A stretch of DNA of 64,000 nt from Xanthobacter sp. NM-25. GTDB lineage: Bacteria; Pseudomonadota; Alphaproteobacteria; Rhizobiales; Xanthobacteraceae. The stretch spans positions 62,001 through 126,000 of the forward strand of contig NZ_JACBFS010000003.1 of NCBI RefSeq assembly GCF_022138605.1, written 5' to 3'. Each line of letters opens with the position of its first letter. The stretch's first letter is position 1. Below the pieces are notes generated by a model that saw only the letters and a list, made by a program, of their open reading frames with translations, searched no databases and was not told where the DNA came from. Shown piece by piece: positions 33,661 to 42,819 of the stretch. The position numbers were made by a program, and so were the translations under genes.

Positions 33661-35868
33661 CTAGCCCTGGTAGCGGATCTCGTAGGAGCCCCCCGGCTGG
33701 TAGGGGGCGCCGTAGACGGCCGCCTCGCGGCGATACGGCTTGGGCTCCTGCGGGTTCGCCTCCTCGATTTCGCGGGCGAGCCGCTGGCCGTCGAAGGTGG
33801 CGTCGGCGATGAGCTTGGGCGCCCAGGCATCGCCGATGATGTAGACCCCCTTCACCCCGTGCGCGGCCCACTCGCCGGCACGGTCCTTCAGCCCCCGGAA
33901 CAGGGTGTCGTCGGAGCGGCGGGCGGTCACCAGCACCAGCGTGTCGAACTCGTGCCAGGCATGGGTGGTGTTGGCCGCGCGGGGCATCTTGCCGGGGCCG
34001 GTGTAGCTGCGCTTATGGCCGTCACCCCAGATGTTGTAGAGCTCGATCCGCCCCTCCTCGACCCGGCTCGCCCAGGTATCGCCCATCACGTTGATGTGCA
34101 GCTCGTGCAGCATCCGGTGCATGTTGGGCGCTTCCAGGGTGAAGTGCATGTAGCGGCCGAGCTCGACGCCGCTGGCCACCGTCACCTGGTGTCCCGCTTC
34201 CGCCAGCTTCTGCGCCAGGCTGGGCGCCATGTAGTAGGGATCGGCATTGAGGATGACGACGCGCTTGCCGATGGGCTTGGTGCCGCGGATCACGTCCTCT
34301 GGCGTCAGCACATTGTCGCGCCGCGCGCCGTCGAGGCCGGGAATGGGGGCGTGGGTGAGGCAGTTGGTGCCGTCGGCCACCCAGTGGGCGCCGGTGGCGA
34401 CCACCACCTTGTCGGCGCCATAGTCCAGCACATCATCCACGGTGAGGCGCTTGCTGCCCAGGGCCATCTGGCTGTCGCGGCTGCGCTTCATCAGCTTGGT
34501 GAGCTGCACCTCGCGATAGTCGCGGTGGTAGCTCCATTCGCCGAGGCCCGGCAGGGTGGCGACATCGTTCACATAGCCGCCCACCTTCTCGGCGCTGTCC
34601 ACCAGATGCACCACATAGCCGCGCTCCAGCAGCACGCGGGCGCATTCCGAACCGGCGGGGCCCGCCCCCACCACCAAGATGGAGTCGTCCGATCCCTTCT
34701 TGGGGAAGCGCTCCGGATGCCAGCCGCGCCGGAATTCCTCGCCGGCGGTGGCGTTCTGGGTGCAGATCATGGGCGGGCCGCCGATCTCCCAGCGGGAGAT
34801 GCACACGTTGCAGCCGATGCAGGTGCGGATGTCATCCAGCCGGCCATCGCGGATCTTCTGTGGCAGGAACGGATCGGCGATGGAGGGGCGCGCCGCGCCG
34901 ATCACGTCCAGCTCACCGTTGCGGATGACTTCCACCATCTTTTCGGGATCAGTAAAGCGGCCGACGCCGAGCACGCATTTCTTGGACGCCTGCTTCACGA
35001 ATTTCTGCCAGGAGAGCTGATGGCCCTGGCGGTAGAAGCGCGAGGGGCCAGCATCCTCACCCCACTCGGCGATGTCGCCGACATTCACGTCCCACAGGTC
35101 CACCACATCGTCGGCCAGTTCAACGAACTTCAGGCCATCGCGCTCCACCTCCACGCCTTCCTCGCCGATCAGGGTGTCGACGGCAAAGCGGGTGGCGATG
35201 GCGCATTCGGAGCCCACCGCGGCCTTCATCTGCTCCAGGGTTTCGATCCAGAAGCGGGCGCGGTTCTCGAAGCTTCCTCCGTATTTATCGGTGCGCTTGT
35301 TGTAATATTTGGAGAGAAACTGCAGCGGAAGATAGGAGTGCGCACCATAGCAATAGATGATGTCGAAGCCAGCATCGCGGGCGCGCCGGGCCGCTTCCAC
35401 GTAGAAGCCCTGCACGCGACGGATGTCGTCGTAATCCATCTCGTGGCAATAGGTGAGGGATTCGAACTCAGAGGCATACTGGCTGGGGCCGCGGGCGGTC
35501 TGGCGGGTTTCCATGCAGGGGGCGTGCGCACCGCCATACCAGAGCTCGACGCCTGCCAGGGCGCCGTATTTGTGGATCTCCGAGGTCATCGCCGAGAGAT
35601 TCCGCACGTCGCCTTCGTCCCAGATACGCGCTGAGACACGGTGGGTGTCATCCGCTTCCGGATGGATGGAGCAATATTCGGTGTTGACCGCGCCCCAGCC
35701 GCCTTCGGCCTTGATGGAGCGATGGGCCGCCTGGAAACCGGGCTTGTCGGAGCCCGCGCCAATGCAGTGCGGCACCTGATAGAACCGGTTCTTCAGCACC
35801 TTCGGGCCGATCTTGATAGGCTCGAACAGAATATCGTATTTGCTGATGGTCAGGTCGTCGTGGGTCAT
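33661..35868 (-). CDS. tmd: trimethylamine dehydrogenase
   Basis: A 735-residue iron-sulfur flavoprotein that would oxidatively demethylate trimethylamine to dimethylamine and formaldehyde. It matches the Methylophilus TMADH sequence as I remember it along its whole length, offset by five residues. Cys35 corresponds to the FMN-linking Cys30; Tyr174, His177 and Asp272 to the catalytic triad; Arg227, Trp269 and Trp360 to substrate-pocket residues. The 4Fe-4S cysteines are Cys350, 353, 356 and 369. Tyr65 is kept where dimethylamine dehydrogenase has Gln, favouring trimethylamine. An ADP-binding VVGAGPAGSE follows. I chose the start at 35868 because GGGGAG precedes it; an ATG four codons upstream is possible. 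ETF genes lie in the same operon. Confidence 0.92.
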   Translation of the reverse strand: MTHDDLTISKYDILFEPIKIGPKVLKNRFYQVPHCIGAGSDKPGFQAAHRSIKAEGGWGAVNTEYCSIHPEADDTHRVSARIWDEGDVRNLSAMTSEIHKYGALAGVELWYGGAHAPCMETRQTARGPSQYASEFESLTYCHEMDYDDIRRVQGFYVEAARRARDAGFDIIYCYGAHSYLPLQFLSKYYNKRTDKYGGSFENRARFWIETLEQMKAAVGSECAIATRFAVDTLIGEEGVEVERDGLKFVELADDVVDLWDVNVGDIAEWGEDAGPSRFYRQGHQLSWQKFVKQASKKCVLGVGRFTDPEKMVEVIRNGELDVIGAARPSIADPFLPQKIRDGRLDDIRTCIGCNVCISRWEIGGPPMICTQNATAGEEFRRGWHPERFPKKGSDDSILVVGAGPAGSECARVLLERGYVVHLVDSAEKVGGYVNDVATLPGLGEWSYHRDYREVQLTKLMKRSRDSQMALGSKRLTVDDVLDYGADKVVVATGAHWVADGTNCLTHAPIPGLDGARRDNVLTPEDVIRGTKPIGKRVVILNADPYYMAPSLAQKLAEAGHQVTVASGVELGRYMHFTLEAPNMHRMLHELHINVMGDTWASRVEEGRIELYNIWGDGHKRSYTGPGKMPRAANTTHAWHEFDTLVLVTARRSDDTLFRGLKDRAGEWAAHGVKGVYIIGDAWAPKLIADATFDGQRLAREIEEANPQEPKPYRREAAVYGAPYQPGGSYEIRYQG

Positions 35869-36248
35869 TTCACTCCCCATGCAGATCCGGCCTGCCTGAA
35901 CTTGGCAGCCGAATATTTTTCCCGAAAAGGCGCAAGGAGAAGTCTGGCGCGCAACTAACCGCGCCCGAAAACATCATGTTTTCGGTGGCTCGCCCCTGGT
36001 CGTTTCCGGTCGTTCTTTATTGGGAGAATTCTAACTGCGGGAGGGATGGTGCCCGCAATGGTGCCAAATGGCACTATGTCGCACGTGTCACCCGGACACA
36101 GCTGCGGAGACTCTTGTTTTGCAGTGCGGTGGTCGGCATGTTGCACTTGCGTTGGCGGTGGCTCTACCTGCAATGGGTGCGGGGCGCGCGCGGGTTGCCG
36201 GCGGCGGGCGGTGCGGTGGATTATGGCCGCCCGGGGAAGGCGGGGCCG
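35869..36248. other. 380-bp divergent regulatory region between tmd and the LysR gene
   Basis: No gene is supported; an in-frame extension of the LysR gene into this region has no homology. It holds the palindrome GTGCCAAATGGCAC (36061-36074). The tmd-proximal part is comparatively AT-rich (around 35905-36030), consistent with promoters in both directions. Confidence 0.6.
36061..36074. promoter_or_regulatory. candidate LysR-type operator A
   Basis: GTGCCAAATGGCAC has perfect six-base arms around AA and lies between tmd and the divergent LysR gene. It shares the TGCC...AAATGGCA core with the palindrome upstream of the nitrilase gene. Confidence 0.5.
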
Positions 36249-37151
36249 ATGCAAGCAGATCTGAAATACCTGGTGGAAATCGCCAATGCCGGCTCGGTGC
36301 GGCGCGCGGCGGAGGTGCTGCACATCGCTCCCTCGGCGCTGAGCCGCCAGATTGCCAATCTGGAGCATGAACTGGGCGTGCCGCTGTTCGATCGCCACGC
36401 GGGCGGCATGAAGCCCACGGCCTTCGGGGAGGTGGTGATCCGCTATGCCCGCACCACCATGCGCGGCTTTGAGCGCATGCGCTCGGAAATCGACGATCTC
36501 CAGTCGCTCAAGCGCGGCCATGTGAAGATCAATACCGCCGAAGGGGCAGTGGCAGATCTGGTGTTCGAGCTCATCGGCGAGTTGCGGCGGGAGTTTCCCG
36601 GTATCACTTATGAGGTGCAGGTGGCCGGCTCGCGCTCCAGCCTCGATGCCCTGGCTCAGGACAAATGCGATATCGGCGTCATCTTCCAGCCGGAGGTCCA
36701 TCCCGACGTGGCGGTGCTGCGTGAGATCGTCCATCCCATCCGCCTCATCGCCGCGCCCAACCACCCGTTCAGCCAACGCGAGATCGTCGCGCTGCACGAG
36801 CTGGAAGCCGGGCCGCTCTGCCTGCAGTCGCCGGATTACACGGTGCGCGTGGTGTTCGATCAGGCGGTCAAGGCGGCCCACATGGTGATCGAGCCGGCGG
36901 TGGTCATCAATTCCGTGGAGTTTTCCAAGACCTTCGCGCGGGATGGCCTGGGGGTGTCGCTGGTGCCACTGTTCGCGGTGCGGCGCGATGTGCATGCGGG
37001 CACGCTGTGCGCCATCAAGGTGGATTGCGCAGCCTTCGAGACCTCGACCATCGCCGTGTGCGTTCACAAGGAGCGGTTGATGTCGCTGGCAGCCGAGACG
37101 GTGCTGCAGCGGCTGCTCGATGCCTTCGAGACCTTTGCCGCGCCGCGATGA
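36249..37151 (+). CDS. LysR-family transcriptional regulator
   Basis: A 300-residue LysR-type regulator. The N-terminal winged helix reads MQADLKYLVEIANAGSVRRAAEVLHIAPSALSRQIANLEHELGVPLFDRH, with the LysR-typical SALSRQI recognition helix; the remainder is a two-lobed effector-binding domain. The start at 36249 gives the standard N-terminus. It is divergent from tmd and 135 bp upstream of the nitrilase operon on its own strand. Similar palindromes in both flanking intergenic regions suggest it controls one or both operons. The effector is unknown. Confidence 0.92.
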   Translation: MQADLKYLVEIANAGSVRRAAEVLHIAPSALSRQIANLEHELGVPLFDRHAGGMKPTAFGEVVIRYARTTMRGFERMRSEIDDLQSLKRGHVKINTAEGAVADLVFELIGELRREFPGITYEVQVAGSRSSLDALAQDKCDIGVIFQPEVHPDVAVLREIVHPIRLIAAPNHPFSQREIVALHELEAGPLCLQSPDYTVRVVFDQAVKAAHMVIEPAVVINSVEFSKTFARDGLGVSLVPLFAVRRDVHAGTLCAIKVDCAAFETSTIAVCVHKERLMSLAAETVLQRLLDAFETFAAPR

Positions 37152-37172
37152 ATTGGGCGGCAGAGTGCATAG

Positions 37173-37191
37173 CGTTGCCGAAATGGCAACG
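37173..37191. promoter_or_regulatory. candidate LysR-type operator B
   Basis: Seven-base arms CGTTGCC and GGCAACG flank GAAAT. The site lies between the LysR gene and the nitrilase gene, about 95 bp upstream of the latter start, and resembles the palindrome at 36061-36074 (shared core TGCC, AAATGGCA). Confidence 0.5.
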
Positions 37192-37286
37192 AAAAGTTCT
37201 ATTCTTTCGTCTTCTGAGAACGCTTTCCCTGCCGGATGATCCTTCGCGCCGATGCTGCTGTTGTCGCGCCGAAGGAGTTTTTCCCC

Positions 37287-38300
37287 ATGCCGTCGCCGTC
37301 CGCTTCTCCCTTCGTCCCCAAGATTCCCGCCCCGTTCACCGCGGCGGTGGTCCAGGCGGCTCCGGTGTCCTTCGACATCGAGCGGACCCTGGACAAGGTG
37401 GCCGATCTCGCGGCCGACGCGGCCCGGGCCGGCGCGGCTTTGGCGGTGTTCCCTGAGGCCTTCATCTCGGCTTATCCGCGCGGGCTCGACTTTGGCGCGT
37501 TCGTGGGGCTGCGCACGGCGGAGGGACGGGAGCAGTTCCGGCTCTATTGGGAAAGCTCGGTGGAGGTGCCCGGCCCGGTGGTGGACCGCCTCAGCGCCAT
37601 TGCCCGCGCCTCGGCCCTGCAACTGGTCATCGGTGTCATCGAGCGGGATGGCGGCACGCTTTACTGCACGGTGCTGTCGTTTGCCGCCGACGGCACCTAT
37701 CTCGGCAAGCATCGCAAGCTGATGCCCACCGGTTCCGAGCGTCTCATCTGGGGCTTCGGCGATGGCTCCACCTTGCCGGTCTATGAGACGCCGCTCGGTC
37801 GCATGGGCGCGGTGATCTGCTGGGAAAACTACATGCCGCTGCTGCGCGCGGCCATGTATGGCAAAGGCGTGGAACTCTATTGCGCCCCCACCGCCGATGG
37901 CCGCGAGACCTGGCTGCCCACCATGCGGCACATCGCCATGGAAGGCCGGTGCTTCGTCTTGTCGGCCAACCAGTTCTGTCGCCGGACCGACTATCCCGCC
38001 AGCTATCCCTCGCACCTGGGCGAGGATCCGAACACGGTCTTCTCCCGGGGTGGGTCCTGCATCATCGATCCCATGGGGCAGGTGCTGGCCGGGCCGGATT
38101 TCGAGGGCGAGGCATTGCTGACCGCGCAGATCGACCTGCGCGAGGTGGTGCGCGCCAAGTTCGATTTCGATCCCGTCGGGCATTATGCGCGGCCCGATGT
38201 GCTGGCGCTGACCGTGCATCAGGACGCGCGGGCACCGGTGACCTTCACGCCCCCCGCACCGCTGCCGGCGGTGGAGGACCCCACCGCCGAGGTGGTCTGA
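37287..38300 (+). CDS. nitrilase
   Basis: A 337-residue carbon-nitrogen hydrolase of the true nitrilase branch, converting an organic nitrile to the carboxylic acid and ammonia. The catalytic triad is readable: Glu57 in FPEAFISAYPRG, Lys144 in KHRKLMPTGSERLIWGFGDG, and Cys178 in VICWENYMPL. The HRKLMPT/ERLIWG context separates nitrilases from amidase and carbamoylase branches. A strong GAAGGAG site precedes the ATG at 37287. It is the first gene of an operon running through RidA, a Liv-type importer, a ketopantoate-reductase-like protein and a tartrate-dehydrogenase-like protein. Confidence 0.9.
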   Translation: MPSPSASPFVPKIPAPFTAAVVQAAPVSFDIERTLDKVADLAADAARAGAALAVFPEAFISAYPRGLDFGAFVGLRTAEGREQFRLYWESSVEVPGPVVDRLSAIARASALQLVIGVIERDGGTLYCTVLSFAADGTYLGKHRKLMPTGSERLIWGFGDGSTLPVYETPLGRMGAVICWENYMPLLRAAMYGKGVELYCAPTADGRETWLPTMRHIAMEGRCFVLSANQFCRRTDYPASYPSHLGEDPNTVFSRGGSCIIDPMGQVLAGPDFEGEALLTAQIDLREVVRAKFDFDPVGHYARPDVLALTVHQDARAPVTFTPPAPLPAVEDPTAEVV

Positions 38301-38415
38301 TCCGCGGGGCCGCACGGCGCCGCACCTCGTCCCTTCCCACACCCATCGTAAACCTCCGCCTCGGCCGGTCCCGGGCGGCAGCGATGGCGCACGTCCCGAA
38401 GTCACAGGAGAGAAC

Positions 38416-38844
38416 ATGGCCTTGTCCCCCGCTCCCCATGTCGCGAACGCGCTGGAAAAGCAGGTTCCCACGGTGCCCGGCCTGTCCGAGGCCATCCAGG
38501 CGCGCGACATCCCGCTGTCGGTGGTGACGCGCGGCGGGGGCCTCGTGTTCGTCTCCGGCCTGCCGCCCATCGATCCGGCCACCGGCGCCATGGTGGAGGG
38601 GGATATCCGCGTCCAGACCCGGCAGGTGCTGGAGAACGTGGCGGCGGCCCTGGCCGCCGCCGGCAGCAGCGTCGAGAAGGTGCTGAAGGTGACCGTCTAC
38701 TGCACCAACACGGGCTATTTCGAGCAGGTCAACGCCGTCTATCGCGAGATGTTCGCCGCCGCGCCGCCCGCCCGCACTTTCGTGGCCGTGGGTTCATGGC
38801 CGTTTGCCGCCGATATCGAGATCGAGGCCATCGCGCTCGCCTGA
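38416..38844 (+). CDS. RidA/YjgF-family protein
   Basis: A 142-residue trimeric-fold protein of the RidA superfamily, which hydrolyses reactive enamine/imine intermediates to ketones and ammonia. The segments LSVVTRGGGLVFVSGLPPIDPATG, VKVTVYCTNTGYF and an R-rich PARTFVAVG stretch with the conserved active-site arginine (residue about 120) are present. A GGAGAGAAC leader precedes the start. It follows the nitrilase and precedes the binding-protein gene. Its presence suggests that an imine or enamine intermediate arises in the pathway. Confidence 0.88.
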   Translation: MALSPAPHVANALEKQVPTVPGLSEAIQARDIPLSVVTRGGGLVFVSGLPPIDPATGAMVEGDIRVQTRQVLENVAAALAAAGSSVEKVLKVTVYCTNTGYFEQVNAVYREMFAAAPPARTFVAVGSWPFAADIEIEAIALA

Positions 38845-38922
38845 ACAGTCAAGCCAAGATCCGAGACAATCGGACGAAAGAACATCCAGAGAAAAATCAG
38901 AGCCAGAACAGAGGGGTTATCC

Positions 38923-40155
38923 ATGACACACGCGAGCACCATCACGCATTTGCGGGCTCCGGCGCGCGCCTCCCTTTTCACGCGGCTTGCCGCCGCGGCG
39001 CTCACCACCGTGGGCGTGCTGGCCTCCGGCGCGGCGGCCGCGGTCGAGCCGGTGAAGCTCGGCGTCATCATGCCGCTCACCGGCGGGCAGGCGCCGTTCG
39101 GGCAGAATTCGCTGCGTGCCATCGAGCTGGCGGTGGAGCGCATCAATGCCGCCGGGGGCATCGAGGGGCTTGGCGGCGCCAAGATCGAGCTGGTGGTGGC
39201 CGATGCGGCGAGCGATCCCACCACGGCCGCCTCGGTGGCCCAGCGCATCATTTCGCGTGATCGCGTTTCGGCGATCATCTGCTGCTTCGCAAGCTCCCTG
39301 ACCATCGCCGCCAGCGAGGTGGCGGAGCGCAATCGTACCCCGCTGCTGGGCATGGCCACCTCGGACACGCTGACCACCCGCGGCTTCAAGAATTATTTCC
39401 AGATCACCACCCGCGCCTCGGTCTACGGCGCCGCGCAGCTCGACGACACCATCGCCCTGGCCAAGGCCAACGGCAAGCAGATCAAGAAGATCGCGGTGGT
39501 CTATGAGGACACCGCCTATGGCCAGTCCACCGCCGCGGGCCTGCTGAAGCGCGCCAAGGAGATCGGCATGGATGTCGCCCTGGCGGAAGCCTATCCGCAG
39601 GGCATCAACGACGTGATGCCGTTGATCCAGAAGATCCGCGCGGGCAACCCCGACGTGGTGCTGGGCGTGTCCTATTTCTCGGATGCGGTGCTGCTGGTGC
39701 GCGGCATGCGCCAGGCCGGGCTCACCATGCCCATCGTCGGCGCGGCGGCCGGCTATGTGATCCCCGAGTTCAAGGAGGCCCTGGGGCCGCTGGCCAATGG
39801 GGTGATGAGCACCGTCTACGCCAATTACGACCATTATGGCGCGTTCGGCGAGGCCTATCGCAAGAAGTACGGCACCTTCATGACCCATGATGCGTTCGAG
39901 CACAGCGCGCTGGTCTATGTGGTGGCGGAAGCCATGAGCAAGGGCAAGACCACCAAGCCCGCCGAGCTCGGCCCGGTGCTGCGCACCCTCGACGTCACAT
40001 CCGCGCCGGTGAACGGCATGCCGGGCGGTGGCGCGAAGTTCGACGAGACCGGCCTCAATTCCCGCGCCCACCCCATCCTGGTGCAATGGCAGGACGGCGA
40101 GCTCTTCACCGTGTGGCCCAAGCAGGATGCCACCCGTTCGGTCATCTGGCCCTGA
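38923..40155 (+). CDS. branched-chain-amino-acid-type ABC substrate-binding protein (LivK-like)
   Basis: A 410-residue periplasmic binding protein of the type 1 (LivJ/LivK) fold. A cleavable signal peptide covers about residues 1-44, ending in an Ala-rich SGAAAA stretch, and the mature protein starts with VKLGVIMPLTGGQAPFGQNSLRAIELAVE. Members of this family bind amides, urea, aromatic acids and amino acids, so the ligand is not predictable. It belongs to the importer encoded at 40184-43516 and lies beside the nitrilase gene. Confidence 0.9.
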   Translation: MTHASTITHLRAPARASLFTRLAAAALTTVGVLASGAAAAVEPVKLGVIMPLTGGQAPFGQNSLRAIELAVERINAAGGIEGLGGAKIELVVADAASDPTTAASVAQRIISRDRVSAIICCFASSLTIAASEVAERNRTPLLGMATSDTLTTRGFKNYFQITTRASVYGAAQLDDTIALAKANGKQIKKIAVVYEDTAYGQSTAAGLLKRAKEIGMDVALAEAYPQGINDVMPLIQKIRAGNPDVVLGVSYFSDAVLLVRGMRQAGLTMPIVGAAAGYVIPEFKEALGPLANGVMSTVYANYDHYGAFGEAYRKKYGTFMTHDAFEHSALVYVVAEAMSKGKTTKPAELGPVLRTLDVTSAPVNGMPGGGAKFDETGLNSRAHPILVQWQDGELFTVWPKQDATRSVIWP

Positions 40156-40183
40156 GCCACGCCTTAAGGATCAGGGTGCCCTC

Positions 40184-41050
40184 ATGACGGAACAGATCCT
40201 CCAAGCGATCGTGAACGGCATCCTGATCGGGGGTGTTTACGCGGTCCTCGCGGTTGGCCTGGCGCTGGTGTTCGGCGTCATGGAGATCGTCAACTTTGCC
40301 CAGTCGGAATTCGTGATGCTGGGCATGTACATCGCTTATGCGGTGTTCGCAGCGGTGGGGCTCGACCCCATCGCTGCGGTCCCCATCGTCTTCCTGGCGG
40401 TGTTCGCGTTCGGCGCGGCGGTGCAGCGGCTGCTGATCCAGCCGGTGCTGCGCGCACCGATGGTGTCGCAGATCTTTCTCACCGTGGGCCTCTCGTTCGT
40501 GCTGGTGGCCGGTGCCCAGCTTCTGTTCGGCGCCACCTTCCTCAGTGTCGTCACGCCCTATCAGACCGCCGCCCTCACCTTCGGCGGGCTGCAGGTCTCG
40601 GTGCCCTACCTGCTCGCCTTCCTCGCCTCGGCGGTGATGGCGGCGCTGCTCTGGGCCTTCCTGGAGCGCACCGACATGGGGCGCGCCATGCGCGCCACCT
40701 CCCAGAACCGCACGGCGGCGCAGCTCATGGGCATCAATCCCACGCGCATCTACATGATCGCCTTCGGCCTTGGGACCGGCCTTGCCGGCGTCGCCGGCGC
40801 GGTGATCCTGCCCTACGCCTATGTGTTCCCCACTGTCGGCCACAATTACTCGCTGGTGATGTTCACCGTGGTGACCCTGGGCGGTCTCGGCAGCGTCTCC
40901 GGCGCTGTGGTGGGTGGCCTCGTAGTGGGGGTCATTCATGCGGTCAGCGCGGTGTTCCTGCCCACGCAGCTGCAGAACGTGGTGGTGTTCGCCATCTTCC
41001 TCGCCACCCTCCTGTTCCGTCCCTCCGGCCTCCTGGGAGCCAAGGCATGA
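40184..41050 (+). CDS. LivH-type ABC permease
   Basis: A 288-residue inner-membrane permease with about eight hydrophobic segments, beginning EQILQAIVNGILIGGVYAVLAVGLALVFGVMEIVNFAQSEFVMLG, the typical LivH N-terminus. GLGTGLAGVAGAVILPYAYVFPTVG and VTLGGLGSVSGAVVGGLVVG are also family segments. It overlaps the start of the fused LivM-LivG gene by four bases (ATGA). Confidence 0.92.
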   Translation: MTEQILQAIVNGILIGGVYAVLAVGLALVFGVMEIVNFAQSEFVMLGMYIAYAVFAAVGLDPIAAVPIVFLAVFAFGAAVQRLLIQPVLRAPMVSQIFLTVGLSFVLVAGAQLLFGATFLSVVTPYQTAALTFGGLQVSVPYLLAFLASAVMAALLWAFLERTDMGRAMRATSQNRTAAQLMGINPTRIYMIAFGLGTGLAGVAGAVILPYAYVFPTVGHNYSLVMFTVVTLGGLGSVSGAVVGGLVVGVIHAVSAVFLPTQLQNVVVFAIFLATLLFRPSGLLGAKA

Positions 41051-42819
41051 GCGGCTTTCTTCGCGGCCTCGCCGTCTCGCGCGCCGAAGCCCTGTGTATC
41101 CTCGCAACCGTGCTGGCGATGGTCGCCCTCGGCCTTCTGATGGAAGGCGACGGCTATAATTTGCGCATCCTGACCCTGGCGGTTCTGTTTGCCGGGGCAG
41201 CCACCGCCTGGAACCTGGTGGGCGGCTTCGCCAACCTCATCTCCATGGGCCACGCGGCCTTCTTCGGCCTCGGCGCCTATGCCTCCACCCTGCTGTTCAT
41301 CCATTACGGGCTCAGCCCATGGGGCGGCATGCTGGTGGCCGGCTTCATCGGGGTGCTGGCGAGCCTCGTCATCGGCATCCCGACCATGCATCTGCGGGGC
41401 CATTACTACACCCTGGCGACCCTCGCCGCAGTGGAGTTGCTGCGCATCCTGGCGCTCTACTTCACCGGGCTCACCGGCGGCCCCGTGGGCCTCTCCGTGC
41501 CCTACCTGCCGAATGCGAGTTTCTGGGCCTTCCAGTTCGAGGGCAGCCGGCCCTATTACTTCATCGCCCTGGGCATGCTCGCGGTGGTTCTCGCCGTCAG
41601 CTACGGCTTTGATCGTGGGCCTCTGGGCTATCGTCTGCGGGCGCTGAAGAACAGTCCGGAGGCGGCCGAGGCGAGCGGGGTGGACACCACCCGCGCCAAA
41701 TTGATCGCCAATGCCTGGAGCGGCGGGCTCATGGCGGCGTTCGGCACCCTTTACGCGCAGTTCCAGTTCTTCATCGATCCCGACACGGTGTTCGGCTTCT
41801 GGACCATCTCCATCAAGCTCGCCATGATGACCATTCTGGGGGGCATCGGCCTCATCTGGGGGCCGTTCGTGGGCGCGCTCATCCTGGTGCCGCTGGATGA
41901 ATGGGCCAACGCCACCTTCACCGGCAATTCCGCGGCCCTCAGCCGGTTCATCTATGGCGCCTTGCTCATTGCCCTCATCCTCATCCGGCCCAATGGATTG
42001 CTGAGCATCGTGAAGGGGCGGCTGCCCACCGCGCGCCCGCAGGTCGCGCCCGCCACCGCAGTGCTCACCACGGCGGACGCGGCGCCGGGGGATCCGCTGC
42101 TGGTGGTGGAGGGGCTGACCCGCCAGTTCGGGGGGCTTATCGCGGTGAACGAGGTCAGCTTCACCCTGAACGGGGCGGAGATCCTCGGCCTCATCGGTCC
42201 CAATGGGGCCGGCAAGAGCACCACCTTCACCCTGCTCGCCGGGCTCGATCAGCCCACCCGCGGCAGTGTCATCTTGGAGGGCACGCGCCTGACCGGCCTG
42301 CCGGCCCATGCGGTGGCGCGGCTCGGGGTAGTGAAGACCTTCCAGAACACGGCCCTGTTCGAGGACATGTCGATCCTCGACAATGTGGTGGTGGCCGGGC
42401 TGCTGCGCTGCCCGACGCTGGCGCAGGCCCGCGCGCTGGGGCTGGAGGCGCTGGAGCTGGTGGGGCTCGATCCCGATCTCGCCCCCACGGCCGGCGAGCT
42501 CAATACGGTGGACCGGCTGCGGCTGGAGATCGCCCGCGCCGTCACCACCCGCCCGAAGGTGCTGCTGCTGGACGAGGCCATGGCCGGCCTGACGCCACAG
42601 GAGACCGATCTGGCCCTTGAGATGATCCGCCGGCTGCGGGCATCGGGCATGGCGATCATCGTGGTGGAGCACAACATGCGCGCGGTGATGGCGGTGGCCG
42701 ATCGCATCGTGGCCATGGATCACGGGGTGAAGATCGCCGAGGGCCGCCCGCAGGAGGTGGCTCGGCACCCGAAGGTGATTGAATCTTATCTCGGCGGGGA
42801 GCATCGCGATGTTGCTTGA
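41047..42819 (+). CDS. fused LivM permease - LivG ATPase
   Basis: A 590-residue single polypeptide. Residues 1 to about 325 form a LivM-type permease (NLVGGFANLISMGHAAFFGLGAY, GLTGGPVGLSVPYLP, LGGIGLIWGPFVGA). After a short Ala/Thr/Pro linker, residues about 349-590 form a LivG-type ATPase with Walker A GPNGAGKST (near 385), a degenerate signature region (TVDRLRLEIARAV), Walker B KVLLLDEAMAGL and H-loop VEHNM. Separate permease and ATPase genes are the norm; the second importer in this window (60668-62403) keeps them apart. Its ATPase overlaps the start of the LivF gene by 11 bases. Confidence 0.92.
   Translation: MSGFLRGLAVSRAEALCILATVLAMVALGLLMEGDGYNLRILTLAVLFAGAATAWNLVGGFANLISMGHAAFFGLGAYASTLLFIHYGLSPWGGMLVAGFIGVLASLVIGIPTMHLRGHYYTLATLAAVELLRILALYFTGLTGGPVGLSVPYLPNASFWAFQFEGSRPYYFIALGMLAVVLAVSYGFDRGPLGYRLRALKNSPEAAEASGVDTTRAKLIANAWSGGLMAAFGTLYAQFQFFIDPDTVFGFWTISIKLAMMTILGGIGLIWGPFVGALILVPLDEWANATFTGNSAALSRFIYGALLIALILIRPNGLLSIVKGRLPTARPQVAPATAVLTTADAAPGDPLLVVEGLTRQFGGLIAVNEVSFTLNGAEILGLIGPNGAGKSTTFTLLAGLDQPTRGSVILEGTRLTGLPAHAVARLGVVKTFQNTALFEDMSILDNVVVAGLLRCPTLAQARALGLEALELVGLDPDLAPTAGELNTVDRLRLEIARAVTTRPKVLLLDEAMAGLTPQETDLALEMIRRLRASGMAIIVVEHNMRAVMAVADRIVAMDHGVKIAEGRPQEVARHPKVIESYLGGEHRDVA

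Noticed and set aside
33661..35868. Dimethylamine dehydrogenase or DgcA (dimethylglycine) rather than Tmd
   Set aside because: Tyr65 is retained where dimethylamine dehydrogenase has Gln. The protein is 735 residues, close to TMADH at 729 and longer than DgcA proteins, and matches TMADH sequence throughout.
35976..36248. Extended N-terminus of the LysR regulator
   Set aside because: The extra 91 codons have no homology and contain the operator; the normal LysR N-terminus begins at 36249.
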